Source: Neodontobutis hainanensis (taxonomy: Eukaryota; Chordata; Actinopteri; Gobiiformes; Odontobutidae). Taken from it: a stretch of 64,000 nucleotides of DNA. Positions 36,201 to 47,438 of the stretch are shown piece after piece. The position numbers were made by a program, and so were the translations under genes. Every line of letters begins with the position of its first letter. Position 1 is the first letter of the stretch. Under the pieces are notes generated by a model. It did no database searches. It was given only the letters and a program-made list of their open reading frames with translations, and was not told where the DNA came from. The stretch covers positions 1 to 64,000 of the forward strand of contig JALDNG010000460.1 of NCBI GenBank assembly GCA_024349245.1, in the 5' to 3' direction.

Positions 36201-39200
36201 TTTGGAAAAGCATGTCTGTGTAGCCTACGATAAAACGTCAGCAGAGGGCGTTCTAGGCTTAGGTCACGGTACCTCCATCTGGCTGTATGTATGAGCCTTA
36301 TGGGTGGCAGAGTTAGTGTGCATGCTTTCAGAGGGGCTCCGTAGGTTCCAGTTGGATTTGAACAGTAGTTGGATTTTTATATTTTTCCTCAAGTTTATAC
36401 ACCACCAAACTTTCACAATGTCTCTGTGGATTGATTACTTTACAGAAATATGTCTTATGTTCGCGTTACCGTGCTCTCCTTGTGCCAGGCCATACTGGTG
36501 ACCACACAGCCTTTGGTGATGTCACAGCTGAAGGACAACAGATGCTTTAAAGTAGGGACCACAGGGCTCTCTTTATCCTCTTCTGGAACACCGTCTTCTG
36601 TGCTGTAAGGGTCTTAGAAAACAGCGTACGTATTACGATTTAAAAACAAGAAAGAAAACATGTTGTCCTTCTCTCTCTCTAAAAAAAAACACAGTAGGAT
36701 ATTACCCCGAAGAATGGGCAGGCCTTTGTAGGCAGCCAGCTTGGGTTGAAAGATGTTTGCCAGGACGATTCTCTCCATAATGAGCAGAGAGCGTTGGAAT
36801 TCCTTCGACTCCATGACTCTCTGTGAGTCTGGCCCGTCACCGTTAAAGTCAATGTCTGGCAGAGAGCTGATGGTGCTGCCTGAGACCAAAGACCATGAAT
36901 ACAGAAGCTACATTGAGTTAGAGGGGTTTCAAACTGGCAAATTTCTGCCTTTAATTTCTTCAGACACAAACAACAAATATCAAAACTTTTACAAAATAGG
37001 CTGGTGTTGGGCAAAAAACTTTCACTAAATCAAGAGTCATATAGACTCTTGATTTAGTTATAAACCTTGTCCTGATTTACCCTTAATTTTAATTGTGTTT
37101 TGCCTTTGTTTTGTTTTGATGTAACCCTTGTTTTGACAAGTAGAATTTAGTTAGAGTCTTGTATTTCCTCATAAACGATTTAATTTAACTATTGCTATGT
37201 CAAAATGTATATATCCAAATGATGCAATTCATACTTTTTACGCAAGATTCAACAGTTACCAGAGTCGGTTGTTCTGTTACTGCTGTTGCATCTCGCTTCA
37301 CTGCTTTTTGAAAGGGAGAGAGCGTGGCCTGCCTCGTCGTTTTCAGTGGTTTTGATTGTCACTTGGAAAGAGTCATGGATGTCCCAGTTTGTTGCCATTG
37401 TTCCTGTGAAAATATGGAGAAAGAAAACACATCTATCTATATGTCTGTCTATTAGCCCAATATTCTCTATTCCATGTGGCTGAGTATCTTTGAAAACGTA
37501 ACAAAGTTGAGACAGATTATTGAAAACTAAAACAATGGTAAATAATGATCTAACCTCTTTCGACCAAGACCACTGTGTCCGTCTGCATGCCTTTACTTTT
37601 GTGTGCCCTGTTCAAAGTCTGCATTGAACGCGCCACAAACTTTTCATTGACAGGTGGGCCTTTACTCTCTCTGTAACAAAAACAAAAGGGCACAAGACAT
37701 AACAGTGACTAAAAGAAAGTCAATCATTTTTTCCGGACTGAAAAATACAAGTACATGATGATACATAAAAATATAATATACCAGGAAAGAGTGCTCAAGT
37801 TTAAAATGGACAAACTAAATGGGGGTCTGACAGAACTTAGTAAATGAAGACAGGTGTTATGTCTGTTTGTATGTGTCACTAGAAATTAAATGATATTCTT
37901 GCATTTAACAAAAGAAGTTATTATTATCCTGGTACAATGAAGTGGCACAGAGACGCAGAGTGTTTGGAGACGCAGACAGGAGCAAAGACACAAGCTGTTT
38001 GTATGGCTACTGATTGGACCTGTAAAAAAACATTTATAACAACTACAACAACTAATAACACTTCTAAAACTTCTATCAGTGCAAATGTGTGTTATGTAGA
38101 TGGTATTTACATGCATTCATTTTGACATATGACTGCTTTTTATTATGTCCTACATTAATACAATGAGAACTTTTCTTTTGCACATATGTGACAATGTAAA
38201 CCAAAGTAATGGGTAGTCTCTTAACAATATCTTCTATGGACCACACATTTAAATGGACACATTTAGAGTGTTTATAAACCCTTGCTCACTAGCCCCACAT
38301 ATAGCAGCACATGGTTTAGTCTCTGTAGTGTTACTCCTGTCTGCTTCTCCAAACTGGGAATGTGCTGCCAAACAACTATCTACTGTACAGAAAGAAAGCT
38401 CCAACAAAATAACATTTACAAAAGAGTGATCTGTCCATTTAATCTCAGTTTCAGACCAAAGACCAACCTCAAAATACTACACTACTGTTAAGAATGTGTC
38501 ACAGTTCTAGTGATATTAGATTTTTTTACCCATTTTCTGTTTTATTCTCTTACCTCTAATCTCGTTTCAGATTTACTTCCTGCCGTAGTGTTTTCCCTCC
38601 ACTGTAATTGCTGGCCCCGCCCTAATGTCTTACACCTGTCTCCACTCTCATAGTGTTTAGCCTTTTTGTCTTCCCTTGTTCCTGTGCCAGTTTGTCTTGT
38701 TGATTTTTCTAGGCTTGCATTTCACAGTTTCTTTGTGTATATGACCCTTTTCTGGATTTTGTACCTGTTTTTGCCTTTTTCTTTTGAAGTTGACTATTTG
38801 GCTTCCCAAAGTAAAGAACTAAAACTTACTTGTGGTTCTATCAGCTATTATGGACATAATTTGCTTGAATCCAAAGACCTCTTGAACCATTTCCTCACCT
38901 TTGAGCTTTGGCACCGTCTGCGTCCTCAGACAACACAGCACTGGGGATGTCCAGCAGTGAGATGGTCTCGGTCTCTGTCAGGTTGATGTTTAACAACTCC
39001 CTCAACATGTGTTCAGTCTCTTCTTTTGATCTTTCAGCCACTTCTAACAAGGAACAAAAGGAATCATGTCAGACCCAAATACTCATCTGGAAAGTTTTAT
39101 AAAGTTGAACCCAGAAAATAAATGTGTACAGTTACCACATTGAACTCTCAGGGGCCTTTGCATTTCAAAAACTGAAACGTTTTTCTCAGTCTCTAAACTC

Positions 39201-41290
39201 GTTGAGCCTTTGGTGTACTGGGTTGCTATTGAATCGTCTACAAGAAAAATGCTGCAACAAATGTTTTTGTTCAAACAAATGGTTCAGTATTTTATAAAAG
39301 AGGTTCTGTGAGATACATCTGGATAGATAACTTATTCATTATTTGGAGAAAGCAGACAAGAACCATTTCTCATGCTTGGTGGGGCTGCTAAATGGTGAAA
39401 AATGTGTATATTGTGTATATAAAATGTCATTAAACACATTAATTGAGACACATCATTACTATTGCTTATGTTAAATTTTTATACAATCCCAGAACTTTTC
39501 TAAATGCACAAGTGCTTAGATAAGGCCATCTTAACCAATATAATGGTTAAGGTTATAATGTCTACCAGGAACATGTATTGTGTAAATATCCTCTAAGTAT
39601 CCATATGTAAGATGTGAAGAAGAGTATCATATCTATTTTTCTGGCCACAAAGTCAGCAGTTTAGTCACTCCTGTCTGCTTCTCCAAACTGAAAAATGATC
39701 TATTGCAGGGAATACAATCACATTGACAAAATACTATCCCTTTAGGTAAAACAACACATATTTTAGTACACCACTAAATAACTATCTGACTCTACTGTCA
39801 CTATTTCCTAAAGAACATGTATAGTCTATATTAAATCTACTTAATCATGCCCTATGTTTTATTCACATTTAGTAGTTTTAAATTGATACAAATAATACAT
39901 TGCACGACTAAGTAAATCATTTTAAAATTCTGTTGACACTACATAAACTACTAAAAGGCCTGTGTGATAAATACGTTGTAAAAGAGTGATTCAGAGTCAA
40001 GCTGTCGGTTTTCACAGGGTCTGTCTCTGAGTTGCTGTCATCTTCCAGAAAGAACATGGTGCATTTAGGAGCGTCAGGATCTGCCTGAGTCAGAGGCTTA
40101 AGCGTCACGTCTCTGAAGTCTTTATCCAACACCTGCAAAAACAGCAAAATAAAGGCATGCACAATATTACGCACAAAAATCTTAAAGTTTATATACTGTA
40201 TAAACCTGTATCTCATTAGTGACACAATATTAGCAAAACCGAAACAAATTCTGCTTGATGGAAAAAGGCAAGTACAAAAACTATTAAAAATGATATTACT
40301 TAAATATAACAGGGCATTTTTTAAGAGATTTAAGAGCTTTAATGGCACCTTACCCGTTGAGGCCCAACAGTTTATAACAACTGAAAATCCTCAACCTTTT
40401 GCAATAAAAAAGGGTTAATTACTCTGCTCGGGTCATTACACTCTCATTTTAGAAAAATGCTAAATTTGTTTGGTGCAGAGTTCACTAGCATTCCTTAGTT
40501 AATGTTACCAATTTTGTGATTCCCTCTGTTTGTACATGAATATAAACTAAAATATACTAAACTAACTAAATATAAACTGCTGTAGTAAAACTTTAAAGGA
40601 GGACCAAATGTAATCACACAACTGATGTCTATATTAGAGACAAAACATTTTCAAAGCATTTCAGCATGGAAATGTACAATTTTAATACAACAGGTACCTT
40701 GTATTAGTGTATGTAGTCCACACTACTACTGCTATTAAATTACTACCACTACTAATCTGGAACTTCTTGCTGTGATCTATAGCTCAATCTTTACAATTTA
40801 TTAATTTATGTATTTCGATGTGTGTATTGTACAAAGTGCCTCAAGTGGGAAATGTATCAATTAAAGTTCAAATTAACATTACTTAATTAAATATGCTTGA
40901 GTAAATGTAACTAAGAACTACTAATATCTGTTGATTAAGTGTTCTTGACAGTGCAAGAAAGCAAATATATGTATAGAAACAACTAATAAACTAATTTTAA
41001 TTCATAAAATGGAGGAACAGGCTACTGTAATCTTTTCTCACAAAACATGATTGAAACCTGATTAAGTGGAGCTGAAATTGACGTTCACTGAAACACAATT
41101 AAGTTACTGACATTGGAATTTATTACGGAATACATCTGAATGAAAAAAAACATATATTTATTTATACAAAACTTACTTCGATCCTTCCTTTTTCTTTACT
41201 CTTGTATGTAATGCTGTTCATGGGCTTTCTGTTGAGTGAAGAACCCATACTTAGATACTTAATACTTGTTCCCGGACCAGAGGAACTCAT
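29388..41290 (-). CDS. dnai4: dynein axonemal intermediate chain 4 (WD-repeat protein 78)
   Basis: Intermediate chain of ciliary axonemal dynein, needed for dynein assembly in motile cilia. Exons in transcript order: 41177-41290, about 39952-40132, 39136-39237, 38899-39043, 37555-37670, 37260-37403, 36706-36879, 36470-36612, 34911-34997, 34691-34836, 33065-33204, 32244-32347, 32021-32119, 30255-30478, 29486-29639, 29388-29414; about 699 residues (mammalian protein about 850). The N-terminal half is acidic and low in complexity. WD repeats begin near TKGCVVTSMAWHKEST and include NMLAVGYG, LICVWSFKNPT, STLDFSSSHPRLLAVG, STSADGLIKKWDL and STDWTVQLWRENSQ. The donor of the second exon is uncertain: GTATTT at 39974 would break the frame, so GTAGTT was chosen. 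A non-coding first exon probably ends at the donor GTGAGT near 41439. It is divergent from the endophilin gene. Confidence 0.9.
30764..31249. mobile_element. non-autonomous hAT element (486 bp)
   Basis: Terminal inverted repeats CAGGGGTCTCAAACTC (30764) and GAGTTTGAGACCCCTG (ending 31249) are perfect over 16 bp. The flanking octamers TTTTACAT (30756-30763) and TTCTACAT (31250-31257) differ at one position, as expected of an 8-bp hAT target duplication. The ends are GC-rich and there is no open frame. It lies in the dnai4 intron 30479-32020; the remainder of that intron shows nothing recognisable. Confidence 0.9.
33234..33292. repeat. (AT)n/(AC)n microsatellite
   Basis: Some 23 AT dinucleotides followed by about seven AC dinucleotides, directly upstream of dnai4 exon 33065-33204 and beside the Tc1 relict. 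TA-rich sequence is the target of Tc1 elements. Confidence 0.95.
33300..34140 (-). pseudogene. Tc1-like transposase relict
   Basis: Read on the minus strand, the N-terminal part (about 34138-33827) has the helix-turn-helix region with RRMGRLIQADRRATLTEIT and NRKKRLQFAQAHHN. The C-terminal part (about 33545-33318) has the hallmark PQSPDLNPIERLWDVVE of Tc1 transposases with the last catalytic position, and runs to a stop near 33316. Between them, about 33550-33830 is degenerate with frame breaks. The total of about 840 bp is shorter than a full 1.0-1.1 kb gene. It sits in a dnai4 intron and is dead. Confidence 0.88.
35165..35331 (+). repeat. degenerate 22-bp minisatellite interrupted by foldback element
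   Basis: About seven copies of a unit near GGTTTTAGTTGGATTTGAAC with many substitutions. One further copy and a half follows at 36344-36375, beyond the foldback element, so the element inserted into the array. The same phrase occurs singly near 7240. Confidence 0.8.
35332..36343. mobile_element. foldback (long-inverted-repeat) DNA element
   Basis: The two ends are TACGGAGCCCCTCTG and its exact complement, flanked by GGTTCC on both sides (35326-35331, 36344-36349). Inside, arms of about 235 bp (35503-35736 and 36096-36330) are near-perfect inverted copies, ending at the phrase GATATCGATAACC. The loop is about 360 bp without coding capacity. The left arm carries an extra segment of about 155 bp (35347-35502) with five copies of the palindrome TCGTGGCCACGA that the right arm lacks. 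Superfamily not assigned. Confidence 0.88.
38240..38400. repeat. dispersed repeat copy, dnai4 intron
   Basis: Shares CTCCTGTCTGCTTCTCCAAA (38334-38353) exactly with copies at 9298-9317 and 39668-39687. Surrounding phrases also correspond, for example GACCACAC upstream and CTACTG downstream. It is an interspersed repeat of unassigned class; no coding capacity. Confidence 0.7.
39640..39725. repeat. dispersed repeat copy, dnai4 intron
   Basis: The third copy of the family with core CTCCTGTCTGCTTCTCCAAA (39668-39687), followed by CTATTGCAGGGAATA, which matches CTACTGCAGGGAATA after the copy at 9298. Shorter than the other two. Confidence 0.65.
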
Positions 41291-41503
41291 TTTGCGGGAA
41301 GACCTAGAATCAAAATAATTAACTAGCGTTAAACAACAGTGCAGCAACATTACGTTAGTTTGTATTAGCAAAATAGCAGTTATGTTAGCATACTTTCATA
41401 ATTCATAATTTAGCGTTAATTGTAGAAATGTGGACTCACGTTTTTACCAAGCGAACCGCATTGTTTTGTTCTCCCGACGAGCTAGTATAATTGACATTGC
41501 TTT

Positions 41504-42385
41504 TCTCTATAGCTTAAAAATCAAGACTTTTTTCTTTTCTGTTTCTACTTTTTTATGCTTATTAATGGTTGATGCAAGGTTAAACTGTTGTCATGACAAC
41601 GCGAGATTAAGAAAAGTGGGCACACCAGAACTTTTTTTTTTACACTAAAACGGAAAACACACTTAGTAAATGACCTTGCACACGTTTAAGGCCAAAAACT
41701 ACACTAATATGACTATAGACACAACTTTTTGTTTTGTTGAAAAAGTAAGCGGAGTCATGTTCGACTGTAGTAGTAGTTTTATCAAAATAGCTGAATACTC
41801 CTCAAGAACTTTTTATTTACATGACCCTGGGACTAGAACGAATGTCAATATGATACTGCTGGTGACACTGGGAACTTTGACAAGAATAAGTGACCTTCTT
41901 CGCTGTTGGCTGTTTATATTTTAAAAAGACCGTGTTACTGGATTCTTACAATACGTCTCATCCTTGAAACTGCGACTCTGATCTGGCAACTCAGGCTGCA
42001 CCCTGCTTTGGGCTGTTTAGATTTCGGGCGGTCATGGTTTGAGTAGGTTGTTGTGATTATTCCGCGGGTTTTGTTAGCAGTTGAGGTTATTTTAATTTGT
42101 TTTGTTTTGTCATTATATATTTAGTACAAGCTAACAGATGTAACCCCTTTTGTTTAAAGTATTTATTTTATTTTATAGCTCGTTGAAGATAAGAGATACT
42201 TCTTACCGAAAGCGATAGCGATTTATTAGGCTGTTGTGGTTCCTGGTGTTATCCTGTCCATAGTTCAGTGGAGGTGTTAGCGGCTCAGTGCACCGTCCCA
42301 CACCGAATGGAAGCATTCTCTGCTCCGTGCAAAGCTTTGCTGTTCTCCCGCCAGACGTTGCCCCTGTCCGACTAGTAGGTTAACC
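41504..42385. other. divergent promoter region between dnai4 and endophilin gene
   Basis: About 0.9 kb separates the 5' ends of the two divergent genes. It contains the X-box-like site and, at about 42200-42385, the probable endophilin 5' UTR. No other gene is seen. Confidence 0.55.
41587..41600. promoter_or_regulatory. X-box-like RFX site upstream of dnai4
   Basis: GTTGTCATGACAAC is a perfect 14-bp palindrome fitting the two half-sites of the X-box bound by RFX factors, which drive ciliary genes. It lies about 300 bp upstream of the dnai4 start codon and about 100-150 bp upstream of the probable first non-coding exon. Function is inferred from motif and position. Confidence 0.6.
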
Positions 42386-45300
42386 ATGTCTGTGTCTGGG
42401 ATGAAGAAGCAGTTCCACAAAGCCAGTCAGGTAACGTTACGGGACAGCTCTTTAATACTTGTATTTACTTATTTTTTATTTTTGGGGAGATTGGTGTACA
42501 TTTCTGTTTTCCTCTTTACGTACTGCGCCACATAGCCTGCTTCTTCTGTGACTACACTGCAGTATCTGTTCATTACCATCATCACAAAAACACTATATTA
42601 GCCACAATTTATTCTTCTCTACTTAACCTAAATGACCATATCCTGTGTAGCTACTAGCTACTGTTAGCTCTGTAACTGTAGCTCACTCCGTTGCTAGGCT
42701 ACCATTAAAATACTGTTAAATCTAGGTTAACGGCCACTGTCTGTCTGCAAAAGTAACAAAAACGGAACGAAATCTTATTGCTAAATAATTGGGGTATTTT
42801 TACTGTCTAACAAAAACAAAAGTTAGCATAGAAACAATACAATTTTTTTGTAAAATCAAAATTGTTTGTTCTACATAAAACTGTATAGTTTACAGTCTGG
42901 CCACAGTTTATTGATATCTGTAAATCCATGACTATGTTGTAAGTAAAGAGAAGATCTATACCATTACTCGTTTTTATTTATTGTGACTATATTGATAGCA
43001 GGATTTTTTCCTCAAACTTATTCAGGGCCATTGTTTGGTGCTGATAAGGTCAGTGCTTAATTTGTAAAGCTGGAGGTGAGGGAACACAGACAATATTTAT
43101 AGGAAGTATTCCTGCAGCATAGAGAAGGGAAAAAAGTAAAGGAACATATGTTGTTATGAAAACTGCATTATAGCTTTTTGTAAAAACGAATGGGTTATTT
43201 CTATAGGGTGAGTTATAAATCAGAGTTTAAAATGTTTGAAAACAGGCCACATGAACTTTACTAAGAAACTTCTTCTGAATAAAAAGAGCTGCAGGATCCA
43301 GTCAAATAGGTTTATACTCCCACCTCCTAAATTGGGTTGGGGGTTTATATTCCCCCATTTTCCCAAACAAATCAAGCACTGAATAACAGTATCTGACTTC
43401 AGCCTTGTGGATTTTGTTCATTTGGCTCTGATTTATTTTATCAGAAAGACCCCGTTTAGTCCAAGATTTGTTCGGGTTTTTTCCTGTTTGGTTCCGGTTT
43501 AGTTTGCATTACCTAATCAGAAGTATTCTTATATAATGTAGACCTTTTTAGATTTAATTTGTAGGTGACTGTATGAAAATGGTTTGATGCTGAAGTTCTT
43601 CCAGTGCAATAGAATATATCTCAATTATTTTTCACTTCACACTTTTAAACTGATGCCCTTTTCTTCTACTTTCTCTTCTTTTTCTGCAGCTGCTGAACGA
43701 GCGACTGATGGGAGCAGAAGGAACCAAGCTGGACCATGACTACCTAAAGATGGAGAAGGTAACCTGTACTCTTATTATTTTTGTTCAGAATTTACAGATG
43801 ACACTAACTCATATTGCTTGGTCTTTCTCAGAGTGTTGCTGTGATCCACACTATGCTCCATGAGTTGCTGTCCAGAACCACTGAGTTCCTCCAGCCAAAC
43901 CCAAGTAAAGAAACATCTCATTGGGCTTCTGTCTTTTATTAATTTGAGAGTTATCTAAGGTTGCTGTGTCTTTTTGTGTTTTCAGCCTACAGAGCTAAAC
44001 TGAGCATGCTGAAGACCGTGTCCAGAATTCGGGGACAGGGCTCCACAGTGGGATACCCGCAGGCAGAAGGCGTACTGGGAGACTTCATGGTGCACTACGG
44101 GCTTGAGTTGGGACCTACATCTGAATTTGGTAAACACAAACTTGAACCAAATTTCCCAGGTTTACAGAATGACATACCAGTCAACCAGCAATATCAAATA
44201 TATTTTAGAAGCAGCATGATTGAAAAGATACTTGCCCACCTCAGAAAGAAAACAATAGTACTTTCTTTTCTTTAATATTAAAATTAAAATAATAGAGGCT
44301 GCCTTCACATTCTTTTTTCATCCAAGCTGTGTATGTGTGATGCTTTGCTACAATGGTGACCTTTTTTTTTGTTTTGTTTTAACACAGTGTATACAAAACT
44401 CTTTTGACAGTTCCAGCTCTGAGCAGGTCGACCTATAACTGTGACTGCCCACTACGCAATACTACGGACATCTAAACAGAATTTCTCTTATAATGAACTA
44501 AACCACACTTTAAAATACTGCTGAAAAAGTAGGATTGGAAAAAAATATTCTTAGGAAAAGTCCAGTCCAAGGAGATTCTCAGTTGTTTTTGTGAGATTTA
44601 AGTAGGTGTCTTGCCGTTTGTAATTAATTTATATGGTTTCTGTTCACAAAAAAGCTTACACAGCTCATGTTCACAAATAGTAAATGTATTAGAAAAAGGA
44701 AAACAATGTCTTTTTGAGTGAATGCTTTGGAAACAGAAATAAATGTTTTGTGGATGGGTGTATAAAATCTATGTGTGGTCCCTGCCAAAAGTAGCAAAAG
44801 GAAGGAAAACCATTGTACTCGCAACTGGGATTCTGGGGATGTGCTCAACAAACATTTCTGATTAATGTGGGTCTGGCCTCACAACTTCCTGGACTTAAAG
44901 GAACTGCTGCTTACACCTTAAGGGGCTCGTTAAACACAGATCTGATTGTTGTACATTAAAACATGCTGCTTTCTGCATTAAAAGTTCTGCAGTTATTACC
45001 TGTGAATAACAGTAAAGATGGAACACAGACAGTATTCTGGGGACATGTTCCTGTCGCATCAAAAAAGAAGAAAGAGTCAAGGAACGTATACTTCAATGAA
45101 GGCAGAAAAAAATAATTAAACAATGCCCTTTTAACTGATCCATGGACAATTTCTACAGCTTCTATAAATTAGATTTATTCAAAAGCAAAGTAATCAGATC
45201 AGATTTATAGACCACATGAATTCAAACTCCTCCTGAAAATAAAAATGCACTACAGTAAGTTCCAGATCCCATTTGGGAAGTGCAGGAAGCTCTGGTTATG

Positions 45301-47438
45301 ACAAAAGTGAAGAAATTGCTGCTGTACTTTTGTAACAAGGACTTAATGGACTTATACATACTATTCTTAATCCTCAATTACAGTATGTAAACATATAACA
45401 GTGTTTTAAAATAATTATTAAAAAGTTTAAATAACAAATAAAAGAAAGAGAAATGGTTTGCAGCTTCTTGCCAAATAGTGTTTGAAGGACACTTACATTT
45501 CTGGTGTGAGCTCACTATTTGGCAAGCATGTTCCCTGGGATCAAGAATTTCTTTCTTTTTATTCTTTATTCTAATGCAACATATAATTGATATTTCTGGC
45601 TTCCCATATTCATGTTTATTGCCGAGTAAGTTATTCTCATTCCGTCATGTTGTGTTCCTGTCCAGGTGGGGCTTTGACTGGTGTGGGTGAAGCGCTACAG
45701 CAAGTCGGAAAAGCCAAAGACGAGCTGGATGCAAACGTCAAATGCACCTTTGTCGACCCACTGCAGCATCTTCACAAAACAGAGTTAAAAGGGATCAGGG
45801 TGAGGAGCTTAGACACTGTAAAAAATAATGTTAAATGTTCACATGACCGTTCCTTTTGCCTTTGTGCCCAAAAAAAGTCCCTCTCTCTTGTGATTCGTTC
45901 CTCAGTACCAGCTGAAGAAAGTGAACAGCCGCCGGCTCGACTTTGACTACAGGAAAAGGAGAAAAGGAAAGACTTCTGGTGACAAGCTGCAACAGGCCTG
46001 GGACAAGTTTCTCACGTCCAAAGAGCTGGCCGAGAGGAGCATGTTTTTACTGTTGCAGAATGATGTGAGTTTGTAATAAATGAAGCAACACCACAATAGT
46101 ATTGTTAATAGTTATTAATCAAGATGTTAAATATATTCTGCTCAGGTCGATCACCTCAATAATTTGTCGTCACTGGTCACTTCTCTGCTGGACTTTCATC
46201 GTAAATCCCAACACATCCTGCAGGATCTACAGGGAACACTACAGGCCAGGTCAGAGTTTAGGACCAAAATTCCGGTGTGTCTAAAGACAATATTTTTTGT
46301 TTTGAGCACAGATTGGTGAATGTATTGTAGGTTGACGACTGCCAGTAACGGAGCAGAAAATGGACAGCGACCCAAAAAGATCAGAGTTCGCTCTAAACAC
46401 AGCAGGAGCCTCAAGCTTTATCAACAACCGTCCACCATCTCCACTGTTCCTTCAGGTTTTCAACTTAGTCTTTCTATATTTCAACCACCATGTCCAATTT
46501 TATAATTTACATGACTTACACCATATAATCCATGTCTCTGCAGGAGAAGGAGGCACAGAGATCCCCTACAGACCGGGCAGCCCCATCTCCTGCTACGGTG
46601 AGTCTGACTGCCCTCTTAGGGTAGATTCACACAAAAGCATCACAAATCCAATAATACAAGCATAGATTTCACTTAAACAGAATATAACTTTATGGAAATT
46701 AAGAGCAACATTTAGCAAATCACAAGTTTGTTCTGCTGCTTGACTAGTTTTGGCTACTTCCTGTAGTTGTTAAGCAGGTCAACAAACTTGTCTGTTGAAA
46801 AGAAAAGCCTTCTTAATAACTTGTTTATTTATGCAAAATGGCCCTGTGCTTTAATCTAAAGGATACTTATGCTTCTTTTTGCAAGACTCTAATTGATGTG
46901 TAACTTATACTAGATCTTGTCTTTAGAGACGGAGAGAGCTCATTAAACCTAAACTGCTTTATTTACAGTTTATGGATGGTGTACACTTAATTGATAATGT
47001 TGTTATGAAATACCCTTAAATTTTCTAACAAAATAAATTATATTCTAACGTTCTTTTATCCATATTGCCCTGCCCTGTTGAGAGCTGCTGCTGCTAGGTT
47101 TGATTGAGATTTACTAGGTGATGGTGAATTAATGTAGAAACAAGATTAACTTCCACCAAACAAAGCCGGAGTGTGCATCTCCTCCAGTCACAGCTCCATT
47201 ATATCTGTCTGTTTCTCTCTGTGCAGCTGACAGTGGGGTAGCCCTGGATCAGCCGTGTTGCCGAGCACTGTACTCGTTCAGATCCGGACACGAGGGCGAG
47301 CTCAGCTTCAACTCTGGTGACCTCATCATCCTCACAAACCGAGTCGACGACAACTGGTTCGGGGGCTCGCTCGGCGGCTACTCGGGCCTGTTCCCCGCCA
47401 ACTACGTGGATGTCCTAGTCCCTCTACCGTCACCATGA
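42386..47438 (+). CDS. sh3gl3: endophilin-A (N-BAR and SH3 protein), SH3GL3-like
   Basis: Membrane-bending endocytic adaptor that recruits dynamin and synaptojanin. Exons: 42386-42430, 43690-43758, 43832-43904, 43986-44129, 45666-45799, 45906-46064, 46146-46249, 46331-46455, 46544-46597, 47227-47438; in frame, 372 residues, the usual family size. Helix 0 is MSVSGMKKQFHKASQLLNER; the BAR domain (to about residue 245) includes TEFLQPNPTYRAKLSML, TVSRIRGQ, YPQAEGVLGD and RRLDFDYRKRRKGK. A basic linker (RPKKIRVRSKHSRS) replaces the usual proline-rich one. The SH3 domain (about 313-369) shows ALYSF, DDNWFGG and FPANYVDVLVPLP. ELAERSMF and LDQPCCRALY favour SH3GL3 over SH3GL1/2, but many BAR positions differ from all three, so the paralogue call is tentative. 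The family call is secure. Confidence 0.93.
42431..43689 (+). other. first intron of the endophilin gene
   Basis: A 1.26-kb intron after the short first coding exon. It is AT-rich; no repeat family, RNA gene or second start exon was recognised. Confidence 0.55.
44130..45665 (+). other. endophilin intron, no feature seen
   Basis: A 1.5-kb intron within the BAR-domain coding part. The stretch TTTGCCAAATAGTG / CACTATTTGGCAAG at about 45465-45525 forms an inverted repeat with a spacer of about 35 bp. No other feature is evident. Confidence 0.5.
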
